NCBI GenBank assembly: GCA_002450295.1
Contig: DJYX01000221.1
Coordinates: forward strand, 1 to 9,599
Reading direction: 5' to 3'
Source: Deltaproteobacteria bacterium UBA6967
GTDB taxonomy: Bacteria; SAR324; NAC60-12
DNA length: 9,599 nt
Shown: piece after piece, positions 1-6,999 of the stretch
Numbering within the stretch: the first letter of the stretch is position 1
Layout: each line of letters opens with the position of its first letter
Position numbers and translations under genes: made by a program
Notes under the pieces: model-generated
Database searches by the model: none
What the model was told of the DNA's origin: nothing
What the model saw: the letters and a program-made list of their open reading frames with translations, nothing else

Positions 1-1892
1 GCAAAGCCCTGTAGATATGCAAAGCGAGCCTGACGTTCTTTGTCGAGAGTCTCATCTTGTAGTGACTCTGCAAGTTTCAGCCAGCTTTCAATTTGAGGTA
101 GAGATTGCTGAGCTCGGTGAGTCATCAATACCTCAATCATTCCGGTCAGGCTGAAAAAATTACTTTCAGCTAAAGGGAGGAGAGGCTGGATCTTTTTCTG
201 AAGTTCAGGATCACTACCGAGCACGGCATAACCAAGGAAGTCTCCATACTGATGCAATAGCTTGTTGCGACGAAATCTTTCCCAACGATCCTTGGGTTGC
301 TGTTGCAACAACTCTCTGAAGTAAGTCTTTGCTTCGGGCCGAAATACCAATTGCAGAGCGGTTGGATTGCCTCCACGGACAACCTCCTTCAGAAATCCAT
401 AGTGCCGAACCCCATGGCCGTGTGAAAATTGCTCAGAATCCACTGAATAAAATAGAGGACGAGTGCTGTTATTCACAAACTGGCGAAGTGCTTCCTGCTT
501 TCTATGCTCTGAGCTACGGGCTGGGAATAAGCGGTTCCCATAGACTAGGCCTTGCAGGCTAACTAATTCCAGATCGGGTCGTCGCTCCTCAACATAATGA
601 TAGTAGCCAAGCGGTCCGGTTTCCGAATCACCATAGACAAAGAAGACTGAGTTTTCTGGGAGTAGCTGGAAGACCAATTCAGCGTGTCGCTCAGCAAAGT
701 TATCAGCAGACCGATCGTTCTTTGAAAGATTTTGAAAAAGCAGCAGGCTCCCGATCAGCAAAGCAATGATGACAGTTCCTGAAGTTTGGAATTCAGGATT
801 TTTAATGAAACAACGAATGAAATCATCCAAACCAATGGCTAACCACAAACTAAGTAAGCCATAACACACGAGGGAGTAAGGGCGGAAGACACCGATATTG
901 AAGAAGTCGAAGTCAAAAGCTAGGAGTGCTAACAGCAATACGCTGTTGCTAAGGAAAATCAAAATTCCAGAGACCTGCAAGGTCAAGGAAAGTTTTTGCA
1001 TCAGTTTCCACAACCCCCAGAGTGCGATCCCAAAGCCCAAGGGAGTCAGTTGCCAGAAAGCTTCGCTGCCGAACCATTGCAGAAATTCCCAGCGATCCCA
1101 CCAACCAGCACTTGGGCTGACATCTACACTGGCATAGCCCTGGCGACTGAGATAAAACCAGAAATCCTGCCAGCCTTCGATGGGACCATAGAAGCTGATT
1201 AATGGATTTTGTAAAGAGCGCCAGACCATTCCTGCGTATGGTAACGCAGCACTCGACAGGCTGAGTAAGATCAATTCCGGAAGACGAGGTAGCACATTTC
1301 GCCAAACAGGTAGGGCGAGTACAAACAAGCCGGGGAAAGCGAGTACCATCAGTGGGTAGTGATTTGCCAGACTGAGCCCGAAGAAAATTGAGGCTCCCCA
1401 CCACCATGTTCGTGAATCTGGTGCCTGCAAGGCTTTCAGAATCAGTAGATAGGTGGCAAAGAAGAGCAGAGCATTGAGTGTGTAGACTTCAGCAATGATC
1501 GCTTGTGACCAGAAGTGCTCAGATGCTCCAAATGCCCAGGCTCCAGCCAAAGCTGCACCGACAGAAGCCCCAAGTAGTCGAGCGCAGCCAAACAGCACTC
1601 CGCAGGCAAGAGCCCCCAGAAACGCGCTGGCAAGGTGTCCTCGAAATGCGTCCGTACCAAAGGGAAACAGCATAAATAGGTGAGCGATGCCAGTGAAGAG
1701 CGGATAACCTGGCGGATGGGCGATCCCGAGATGCTTGGCTACCATCAGAAAAAGTCCATCGTCTTCCAGCACCACGGTACGGGGTATCGTTAATAGGTAG
1801 AGAACGAATGGTCCGCTGATGGAGAGGAAGAGAGGAAGAAGCTGGCGCCAGACTGAGGCAGTAAACGGGTTGGCTCGAAGAGAAGTGTTCAT
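1..1892 (-). CDS. DUF2723-family multi-spanning membrane protein (TMEM260/O-mannosyltransferase-like), 3' end outside window
   Basis: An uninterrupted frame of 630 codons starts at the ATG at 1892 and is still open at position 1, so the C-terminus is missing. The N-terminal part matches the DUF2723 pattern. A hydrophobic helix at residues 18-36 is followed by an acidic loop with Asp44 and Asp45, then IAHPPGYPLF at 57-66 and WSQAIIAEVYTLNAL at 128-142. Many further hydrophobic helices run to about residue 400. A soluble segment follows, with FFVYGDSETGPLGYYHY and RRPDLELVSL, which resembles the family's 'GDNDTFPL.Y....RPDV' region. Family members are predicted inner-membrane GT-C-like proteins, and the eukaryotic relative TMEM260 is an O-mannosyltransferase; acceptor and donor here are unknown. 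In-frame ATG 1892 is the first possible ATG after an upstream stop, but has no clear Shine-Dalgarno sequence. Family assignment is from remembered motifs; function is inference. Confidence 0.85.
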   Translation of the reverse strand, partial: MNTSLRANPFTASVWRQLLPLFLSISGPFVLYLLTIPRTVVLEDDGLFLMVAKHLGIAHPPGYPLFTGIAHLFMLFPFGTDAFRGHLASAFLGALACGVLFGCARLLGASVGAALAGAWAFGASEHFWSQAIIAEVYTLNALLFFATYLLILKALQAPDSRTWWWGASIFFGLSLANHYPLMVLAFPGLFVLALPVWRNVLPRLPELILLSLSSAALPYAGMVWRSLQNPLISFYGPIEGWQDFWFYLSRQGYASVDVSPSAGWWDRWEFLQWFGSEAFWQLTPLGFGIALWGLWKLMQKLSLTLQVSGILIFLSNSVLLLALLAFDFDFFNIGVFRPYSLVCYGLLSLWLAIGLDDFIRCFIKNPEFQTSGTVIIALLIGSLLLFQNLSKNDRSADNFAERHAELVFQLLPENSVFFVYGDSETGPLGYYHYVEERRPDLELVSLQGLVYGNRLFPARSSEHRKQEALRQFVNNSTRPLFYSVDSEQFSHGHGVRHYGFLKEVVRGGNPTALQLVFRPEAKTYFRELLQQQPKDRWERFRRNKLLHQYGDFLGYAVLGSDPELQKKIQPLLPLAESNFFSLTGMIEVLMTHRAQQSLPQIESWLKLAESLQDETLDKERQARFAYLQGF

Positions 1893-1922
1893 GTCACGTT
1901 TGCGATTTCAGCTGCCTTTCGA

Positions 1923-1950
1923 GTTCATCTGGTAATTACCAACAATGAAC
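1923..1950. promoter_or_regulatory. Interrupted palindrome in the leader of the DUF2723 gene
   Basis: A perfect 12-base palindrome, TGGTAATTACCA (1930-1941), lies between the inverted arms GTTCAT (1923-1928) and ATGAAC (1945-1950), with spacers of 1 and 3 bases. It sits about 30-58 bases upstream of the ATG at 1892. The symmetry would suit a dimeric regulator, or on the minus-strand transcript a hairpin of six plus four pairs with a small internal loop. No T-run follows on the minus strand, so a simple intrinsic terminator for the upstream DUF2059 gene is unlikely. The role is inferred. Confidence 0.4.
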
Positions 1951-1995
1951 CTACCTAGGAAATGCTAAATTCACTATGAATGAAGCTGGTAAAAA

Positions 1996-2426
1996 CTATT
2001 CTACCTGGCGTTCCATGTGATCCAGTCCCAAAATCATCTCTTCCTGAACAGCGGGCATCACGTCGGCCATGTAGGCTCCAAATTTTCGCATGGCACTGGC
2101 TCCATGAGGAGAACTGTAGAATTCAGCCATTGCGTTTAATTCATCAACGGTGAAATGTCTGACCAGTGATGCTCGAGTGGCTTTTTCCAGAACATCTGCT
2201 CTGACGACAATCCGCATTTGTGCTACAAATCCCTCACGGAGAGCTTCTGGCAAGGATTTCTCATCTCACGAAAAGTATCCTCAAGTAGTTGGGAAATCGG
2301 TACTACTGCCAGATATCTCTCGGCTGCGTGGGTACGTGCTTCTTTCGAATCGTTTGCGAAAATGTTTTGCACGGAAAAGAGAAAAAATCCCAGCACCAGG
2401 GACTGAAACAAAGTTCGGTGAACCAT
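1996..2426 (-). pseudogene. DUF2059-type exported protein, broken by a single frameshift
   Basis: Two overlapping minus-strand frames together make one DUF2059-like protein of about 142 residues. The first starts at ATG 2426 and encodes a signal peptide (hydrophobic LFQSLVLGFFLFSV, likely cleavage after NIFA), then AERYLAVVPISQLLEDTFREM. It stops at 2223. The second is open from 2265 to the stop at 1996 and carries the conserved core: LPEALREGFVAQM, then FTVDELNAMAEFYSSPHG and AVQEEM. The domain passes from one frame to the other near CCTTGCC (2249-2255), and one extra base there would restore it. No classic slippery heptamer is visible, so mutation or a sequencing error is more likely than programmed frameshifting. 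DUF2059 proteins are small, usually periplasmic, and of unknown function. ATG 2426 has no good ribosome site. If the shift is an assembly error, the gene is intact. Confidence 0.75.
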
Positions 2427-2434
2427 GATGTTTT

Positions 2435-2503
2435 TTAGGGGTATAAAGTTGAAAAACAAAGTGACCAGATGCTTGAACTTAACAAATATCCCAGATGAAA
2501 CAT
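2435..2503 (-). CDS. Possible 22-codon leader reading frame upstream of the DUF2059 gene
   Basis: An ATG at 2503 is preceded by the purine-rich AGGAAAGG, although the spacing is short. It opens a 22-codon frame beginning MFHLGYLL that ends at TAA 2437-2435, eight bases before the DUF2059 ATG at 2426. The DUF2059 start has no Shine-Dalgarno of its own, so coupling from this leader is conceivable. The peptide matches nothing I recognise. A frame this short can arise by chance. Confidence 0.2.
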   Translation of the reverse strand: MFHLGYLLSSSIWSLCFSTLYP

Positions 2504-2548
2504 CCTTTCCTGATCCATGAAGTCAAGCCAATTGGAAGAAAACAGAGC

Positions 2549-3814
2549 TTAGATTGATCGCGTCTGCTCACAATCTCGGTTATGCATTGTGTAGTCGGGT
2601 AGACTGGTGAGGCACAGTTGTGCTTCAATCAGAGCAGATTTGCTGACAGAAGCTTTGAACAGAATGGTCTTATTCAGATCAGCGTCCTGCAGATCCACAT
2701 CCCGCAGGTTGGCCTTGATCAGCGATGCTTCCATCAAGTTTGCCGCACTGAGATCCGCATCTTGTAGATTTGCACCATGCAGCGTGCTTCGGAAGAGATT
2801 TGCCTTCTGTAGATTTGCTTTCTGAAGATTTGCGCCAGCTAGCCAGGCACTTGTCAGGTTGGCCTTGTGCAGATTGGTATGTGTCAGTTGAGCTTTTTGT
2901 AAATCTGCTCCGGAGAGGTTGGCTCCAATTAGATTGGCTCCCATCAATTGCGTGTTATAGAGTTCAGCGTTGGAAAGATTGGCACCGCTGAGTTCTGACT
3001 GAGTGAGGTCTGCATTGGAGAGGCGGGCTCCCCTCAAATTGGCCCCACTCAGGTTGGTACGGTATAGTTTGGCTCCCCACAGGTTGGCCCCACTCAGGTT
3101 GACTCCTCTTAGATCTGCCCCACTCAAATCCATTTCTGAGAAATCCATCCCGGATAGATCCGTGTCTCGTAAGGCTACTTTTCTAAGCTTTGCCTGCCAA
3201 AGATGTGCGCCAGTTAGGTTAACTCCTGTGAGGTCAGCGTGGCTCAGATCTGAACCTCGTAGGTCTGCGCTAGATAGGTCTTTGCCAGAGAGATCAATCT
3301 TGGAAAGATCAGCATCCATCAAGTTTGCCTTCACCAGATTTTTTTTAGCTAGGAAGGATTCATTTTTGTTGCTTTGTAACTCTTTCACTTCTTCAGACTC
3401 TGTCATTGGCAAGATCGACCCAATCAGGCTGACGTCAGGAAGGCTGACTTCTGGGAGGCTAATCGTTGGAAGGGCTACATCTGGAATACTAAGCTCGGGA
3501 ATGTCCACATCAGGCATTTCGAAGTCGAACAAATCTATCGCAGTAGTTTGCGTCCATTGCACCCCTTCTTCAACCCACTGGAAATCGAGTTGCCCAATGA
3601 ATTCGATTTGTGGCTGAAATGTTTTAGAAAGATTAAATTTAAAAGAATCGCTCTCAAGAAAATCACCTTCCAAGATATTAGAACCTTGAAGATAAGCACC
3701 TAATAAAGGTGAGGTTTGTTCGATTGGAGGCATGTTCTTACAGGCTGATAGAGCCGGAACAACAAGAAGAACCGTCAGTAATGATTTTGTTATTTTTGAG
3801 ATGAAATGTTTCAT
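2549..3814 (-). CDS. Pentapeptide-repeat lipoprotein with proline-led pentads
   Basis: The start at ATG 3814 is backed by the Shine-Dalgarno AGGGAG. Residues 1-25 form a lipoprotein signal ending in LSAC with Cys25 as the lipidation site, so the mature protein is probably membrane-anchored and facing the periplasm. Asn26 is the second residue after Lys at the +2 position, which gives no inner-membrane (Asp) retention signal. Five degenerate pentapeptides follow at about 40-64. Six pentads of the form P-[DET]-[VIL]-[SAD]-[LI] lie at 101-130. A long A(D/N)LXX array runs from about 157 to 395 and should fold as a right-handed quadrilateral beta-helix of about a dozen coils. The tail has Cys401 and Cys415 in an LC.TSLPD....NRDCE pattern shared with the protein at 7833-8600. 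Pentapeptide proteins are usually scaffolds, and some mimic DNA to protect gyrase. A periplasmic lipoprotein is unlikely to do that. Partner and role are unknown. Confidence 0.92.
   Translation of the reverse strand: MKHFISKITKSLLTVLLVVPALSACKNMPPIEQTSPLLGAYLQGSNILEGDFLESDSFKFNLSKTFQPQIEFIGQLDFQWVEEGVQWTQTTAIDLFDFEMPDVDIPELSIPDVALPTISLPEVSLPDVSLIGSILPMTESEEVKELQSNKNESFLAKKNLVKANLMDADLSKIDLSGKDLSSADLRGSDLSHADLTGVNLTGAHLWQAKLRKVALRDTDLSGMDFSEMDLSGADLRGVNLSGANLWGAKLYRTNLSGANLRGARLSNADLTQSELSGANLSNAELYNTQLMGANLIGANLSGADLQKAQLTHTNLHKANLTSAWLAGANLQKANLQKANLFRSTLHGANLQDADLSAANLMEASLIKANLRDVDLQDADLNKTILFKASVSKSALIEAQLCLTSLPDYTMHNRDCEQTRSI
3425..3514 (-). repeat. Six proline-led pentad repeats (residues 101-130 of the lipoprotein)
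   Basis: Pentads PDVDI, PELSI, PDVAL, PTISL, PEVSL and PDVSL follow one another without a break. Aligned to pentapeptide repeats, the central V/I/L takes the inward position i, D/E/T the i-1 position, and proline replaces the usual small residue at i-2. They precede the canonical array by about 25 residues. Confidence 0.85.
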
Positions 3815-4028
3815 GACTTCTCCCTGAGTAGTGTTGATTGGTTCGCAAAGCTTAGGGCAGGGAAAAAATTTTGGGGAGGATGACGGGGGGAGGCTACTCT
3901 ATGGGTGGGTGAGTCACACCCAAAAGTTGTGGGACTGGAAGATGCAGTTGCCTTCCTAGATCAGGTATTTGAACTGCTTGATCAAAGAGATTTTAACCTT
4001 AGTGAAAAATCTACATTGAAGGAGCAAA
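3815..4028. other. Divergent spacer with a G-rich tract
   Basis: This spacer separates the minus-strand pentapeptide lipoprotein from the plus-strand membrane protein, so it should hold promoters in both directions. I see no convincing -35/-10 pair. It has AGGGAG on the minus strand (plus-strand 3821-3826) as the lipoprotein's ribosome site and GGAG at 4021-4024 as that of the next gene. G runs on the plus strand lie at 3873-3876, 3885-3890, 3903-3905 and 3907-3909. A GTG-initiated frame at 3905-4090 overlaps the next gene but lacks support. Confidence 0.5.
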
Positions 4029-4511
4029 ATGAGGATTCGCTTACGATTTCTTGGAATTCTGATGATCGTGTTTGTCGCAACACACTTTGACTTTCAATCG
4101 TCCACATTTCGGTTTGAAAGTCCGACTGGTGTCTGTGAAGAGGCCTACTCTCCTGAGCGAGGATTTTACTGCACAGAGGACTCTGTGATTTTGCAGCGTC
4201 TGATCTTTGAGCGATTTATTGACCTACCCACGATCATCGTTGTGTGGGGTTTCACTTTCTTTGTCGTCTACACACGTCGGCCTCAAAACTCAGTGGATTT
4301 TTGGGAGGAAACTTCCCATGTGTCAAAGGATGCTGGAGAACTAGCAGCCGCACTTGGATCTATTCTAGCTTTCACTGGGGTGTTTAATGAGCGAACAATG
4401 TCGATAGCGTTTTCGATTGCTTTTCTTGGATACTTTACGGGACATCTCACAGGGATGTGCTGTAAAGCTTATGCGATGCACCTACGGCGAAAGCAGGAAG
4501 AGTTTGGCTGA
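4029..4511 (+). CDS. Four-helix membrane protein of unknown function
   Basis: ATG 4029 follows GGAG at 4021-4024 with four bases between, a good ribosome site. The 160-residue product has an N-terminal hydrophobic helix at about 5-20 (a membrane anchor or uncleaved signal), a polar loop with Cys36 and Cys48, and further helices at about 66-81, 104-119 and 124-142. It ends in a basic, charged tail (LRRKQEEFG). The two loop cysteines could form a disulphide if that loop is periplasmic. A CC pair (144-145) sits at the end of the last helix. I recognise no family. The next gene lies 88 bases downstream on the same strand, so co-transcription is possible. Confidence 0.75.
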   Translation: MRIRLRFLGILMIVFVATHFDFQSSTFRFESPTGVCEEAYSPERGFYCTEDSVILQRLIFERFIDLPTIIVVWGFTFFVVYTRRPQNSVDFWEETSHVSKDAGELAAALGSILAFTGVFNERTMSIAFSIAFLGYFTGHLTGMCCKAYAMHLRRKQEEFG

Positions 4512-4599
4512 AGTGATAGTGAACGTTTAGGTATCAAGTTTGGATGGCTTGCAGAAATCAAATTCATCTTCAAAACTTGACGATCTTGCAATATAGCGA

Positions 4600-4899
4600 A
4601 TGAAACCCTTCAAAATTTTTCTCAATATTGGTGCTGTGTGGTTCCTCTGCAGCTGCCAAGGAAGCCCCAAGCAAACAGGGCCAAGTGGTGGGGAAATACA
4701 TACGCTGGAGTGTACGGGTTTGGGCCGGACACTAACCTTGGCTTCAGATCAACTGGAACACCATGAATGCTATAAAGAGGCGGGGGTAGTATGTCCAGGA
4801 GGATTCGGTATTCTAGACCGAGTCACGGCTTTTACGATCCCACATGGAGACTCCTTCGTGACGCAAGCAACAAATCATCTTGTGGTGGAGTGCAAGTGA
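4600..4899 (+). CDS. Small cysteine-patterned lipoprotein
   Basis: This 99-residue protein has a short basic start (MKPFK), a hydrophobic stretch and a lipobox LCSC with Cys19 as the lipidated residue. The mature part has Cys38, Cys57, Cys65 and Cys98, with CPGGFGILDR at 65-74. The arrangement 'C.G......C...A...CPGG(Y/F).IL' recurs in small uncharacterised outer-membrane lipoproteins, and I place it with that loose group from memory only. Two disulphides are plausible in the periplasm. No clear Shine-Dalgarno precedes ATG 4600. Function is unknown. Confidence 0.7.
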   Translation: MKPFKIFLNIGAVWFLCSCQGSPKQTGPSGGEIHTLECTGLGRTLTLASDQLEHHECYKEAGVVCPGGFGILDRVTAFTIPHGDSFVTQATNHLVVECK

Positions 4900-4926
4900 G
4901 TCTGTACAGACCTCCCGGCTAAAAAT

Positions 4927-5841
4927 TCAGTTATCAATTGCTTGATGAATCTGCATCGTTCGGTTGAGGAGCCAGTTCAACAATTTTTGATTTCCTGCCA
5001 AAGCATTTTCATGGATTTCTTCTAGTCCACATCGCAACTGATAGCACTGCAGGTGCACGGCGAAGTTGGCTTCGTTCTGTAGTGTTTGCTGAAAGAACTC
5101 TGACTGAATTTGCATGCAGTCAAGCCGTGGTGACCAGAAAAAACTCCCAGCCACATCAAAAAGTGGATCCCCATAGAGCGCACAGTCCCAGTCCAATACC
5201 CCAGTAATCTTTTGACCATCAGTCAGTACATTATTAGAACCGAAGTCTCCGTGTACTAGTTTGCGTTCTTCAGGACAATGCTTAGTCAGTTGAAGATAGC
5301 TCTGCATCACAGGTTGAAGTGCTGTGGCATCTAGCAAATTACCGGTAAACAGATGATCCCACTGTTGATCTTTTCCACTTATTGTTGACTGTAAAAAAGA
5401 TTGCCAGGATGAGAAAGTAGCGTGTCCGCGCTCGTTAAAAGGACCAAAGCCTTCAGAACTTGGCAGTGGAGATTGGTGAATGAGCTTCCAAACCTGACTA
5501 ACGTACGGAGTGAGTTGTTGGAGAGTTGGAATTGCACTGTCCTCGAGTGTGATTCCAGGGAGTCGCCGAGAGAGGCAATAAGCATAGTGGGATGAGAAGG
5601 AGCCGATCTCCAGAATTTCAGGAATCGGCAACTCTTCAGAATGAAATTGTTGAAAGCACCAGCGATCTTTCTGAAATCCAGACTGGTTGGGATTCACTCG
5701 CAGGATATATTCTTGGTCCTCCCAAACAAATGTGAGTACTCGAGATTCCATTCCTTCGGCGATGGGAGTCCATTGTGGTTCAGATCCATATTTCTCAGTT
5801 AGAAATTGTAAGAGTTGCTGGTTGGAAAGTTCCGGTTTCAT
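4927..5841 (-). CDS. APH(4)/hygromycin B phosphotransferase-like kinase
   Basis: This 304-residue protein has the aminoglycoside phosphotransferase (protein-kinase-like) fold. IAEGMESRVLTF (27-38) is the nucleotide-binding region. The Brenner motif is LVHGDFGSNNVLTDG (195-209) with catalytic Asp199, and VLDWDCALYGDPLFDVA (215-231) holds the metal-binding Asp217. The N-terminus (KPEL), YILRVN, GF.KDR, LPIPE(I/V)L.IG.F, GFGPF and FFWSPRLDCMQ.Q all resemble Hph, APH(4)-Ia, along its length. That enzyme phosphorylates hygromycin B. The present protein is about 37 residues shorter, lacking the Hph C-terminal extension. The gene stands alone with a weak ribosome site at ATG 5841 and no mobile element beside it. 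It could be a resistance gene or a housekeeping kinase for another small molecule; the sequence cannot show the substrate. Confidence 0.9.
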   Translation of the reverse strand: MKPELSNQQLLQFLTEKYGSEPQWTPIAEGMESRVLTFVWEDQEYILRVNPNQSGFQKDRWCFQQFHSEELPIPEILEIGSFSSHYAYCLSRRLPGITLEDSAIPTLQQLTPYVSQVWKLIHQSPLPSSEGFGPFNERGHATFSSWQSFLQSTISGKDQQWDHLFTGNLLDATALQPVMQSYLQLTKHCPEERKLVHGDFGSNNVLTDGQKITGVLDWDCALYGDPLFDVAGSFFWSPRLDCMQIQSEFFQQTLQNEANFAVHLQCYQLRCGLEEIHENALAGNQKLLNWLLNRTMQIHQAIDN

Positions 5842-6114
5842 CTTTTGGTTATACTTTGTAGATGAGGAATATCTCTAAAGGTTTGAGTACTCTGTTGGTG
5901 TATGAGTTTTTGAAGTTGAATGCTATTGCGTATCTTGTGAGCCACCTAACGTTAGACCAAAACCTTCAACTTACCTTCGAGTTTAAAACTTTTTAAAGGC
6001 AGAGAAGCAACAAATTACTGGACAGTCTGTAGTGGCTAGTTTAAGGATTCCAATTCATTGATCTGCTTGGGGTAGTCAGAATTCACAACAAATTCAATTT
6101 TTGAGAGGTTCAGG
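5842..6114. other. Divergent spacer between the kinase and dehydrogenase genes
   Basis: These 273 bases have no gene that I can support. They contain the perfect 10-base palindrome CTAACGTTAG (5946-5955), flanked by AAGTTGAA (5913-5920) and its inverse TTCAACTT (5965-5972), and an AT-rich block around 5980-5998. The ribosome site GAGAGG of the dehydrogenase lies at 6103-6108. Promoters for both genes should be here, but I cannot place their boxes with confidence. Confidence 0.45.
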
Positions 6115-6939
6115 ATGAAAGATATTTTCTCTTTGCAGAACAAGGTGGCTGTGGTCACTGGTGGTTCAATGGGAATCGGGGCTATGATTGCAGAGGGATT
6201 CCTGAACTTTGGGGCCAAAGTGTACCTGGTAGCCCGTAATGCAGAGCAACTAAAGGCGAAGCAAGCGGAGTTTGCCAAGCTAGGGGAGTGTGAGGTCATT
6301 TCTGCAGATTTGAAAGACCTGGCTGGGATCAAACAATTTGTGTCTCAGTTTGCCGAGAGGGAATCTCGACTCGATATTCTTGTCAATAATGCTGGCATCT
6401 CCGATGGTGGCAAGACATTGGACGATGTGACTGAATCGGATTGGGATCGGGTCATGGATCTCAACATCAAATCCATCTATTTTTTGATTCAGGCTTTTCT
6501 CCCTTATTTGCGAGTGGATTGCTCTCCAGAAACTCCAAAAAAAGTAATCAATATTGCTTCGATTGATGGCTGTGGGAAGATCAATCCTTTCTATAATTTT
6601 GCCTATGGTGTCAGCAAGGCTGGGTTGATTCAACTGGGAAAACACTTAGGGGATAGCCTGGCCTGGGAAGGCATCTACATCAACACGATCTCTCCGGGAG
6701 ATTTCCCTACAGACTTGAATCGAATTGCTCGAGACTATACCGAAGAGATGCGAAATTACATACCAGGCAAACGAGTTGGTGAGAAAGGGAATATAGCAGG
6801 AGCAGCCATTTTTCTGGCTTCTGATGCAGGTAATTACAGTGTAGGTTCGAATATTGTGGTGGATGGAGGCGAGAGCGTACGTGGTATCCAACGGGCCTTC
6901 TTTGCTGATAAAATGACTACGGTTGATCTAAATAAATAG
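6115..6939 (+). CDS. Short-chain dehydrogenase/reductase (classical SDR)
   Basis: The 274-residue protein has every classical SDR mark. These are the cofactor motif TGGSMGIG (15-22), Asp65-Leu66 after beta-strand 3, NNAG (91-94), catalytic Asn117, Ser149 (NIASIDG), Tyr164 and Lys168 (AYGVSKAG), and a closing SNIVVDGGES. Arg41 after the second strand suggests NADP(H). The loop ISPGDFPTDL resembles the PG.FP loop of RhlG and gluconate 5-dehydrogenase-type SDRs. The enzyme should oxidise or reduce a hydroxyl/keto group in the cytoplasm; the substrate is not evident. Start ATG 6115 follows GAGAGG (6103-6108) by six bases. The RraA-like gene begins 60 bases downstream, so an operon is likely. Length is slightly above the usual 250 because of a charged C-terminal tail. 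Confidence 0.93.
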   Translation: MKDIFSLQNKVAVVTGGSMGIGAMIAEGFLNFGAKVYLVARNAEQLKAKQAEFAKLGECEVISADLKDLAGIKQFVSQFAERESRLDILVNNAGISDGGKTLDDVTESDWDRVMDLNIKSIYFLIQAFLPYLRVDCSPETPKKVINIASIDGCGKINPFYNFAYGVSKAGLIQLGKHLGDSLAWEGIYINTISPGDFPTDLNRIARDYTEEMRNYIPGKRVGEKGNIAGAAIFLASDAGNYSVGSNIVVDGGESVRGIQRAFFADKMTTVDLNK

Positions 6940-6999
6940 TGATAAAAATGGTTGGTTACATTCGTTTCCTCTCAGAAGATCACTTCTTGATAATCATTA

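Noticed and set aside
949..1407. 152-codon minus-strand frame inside the first gene
   Set aside because: It lies in another phase of the same strand as the DUF2723 frame, which shows clear family motifs and hydrophobic helices across this whole stretch. The alternative has neither.
2249..2268. Programmed ribosomal frameshift in the DUF2059 gene
   Set aside because: There is no X-XXY-YYZ slippery heptamer and no obvious downstream stimulatory hairpin, so mutation or a sequence error is the simpler reading.
3003..3617. 204-codon plus-strand frame opposite the pentapeptide lipoprotein
   Set aside because: Its repetitive Arg/Leu/Ser-rich content (RLAPLRL-like) is the complement of the 15-base pentapeptide repeat, so it is a shadow. 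The same applies to the long frames opposite or beside 7833-8600.
3905..4090. GTG-initiated 61-codon frame ahead of and overlapping the membrane protein
   Set aside because: It overlaps by 62 bases a gene with a better ribosome site, its end reads out of frame through that gene, and the product matches nothing. The stretch before 4029 looks weakly protein-like, but not enough to call.
5913..5972. Inverted 8-mers AAGTTGAA/TTCAACTT around the CTAACGTTAG palindrome as a definite operator
   Set aside because: Inverted 8-mers at this separation are expected by chance several times in a window this size, and the 10-base palindrome alone is also unremarkable. Kept only as a note in the spacer entry.
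6280..6645. 121-codon minus-strand frame within the dehydrogenase gene
   Set aside because: The plus strand carries complete SDR motifs through the same bases, and the antisense product has no recognisable features.
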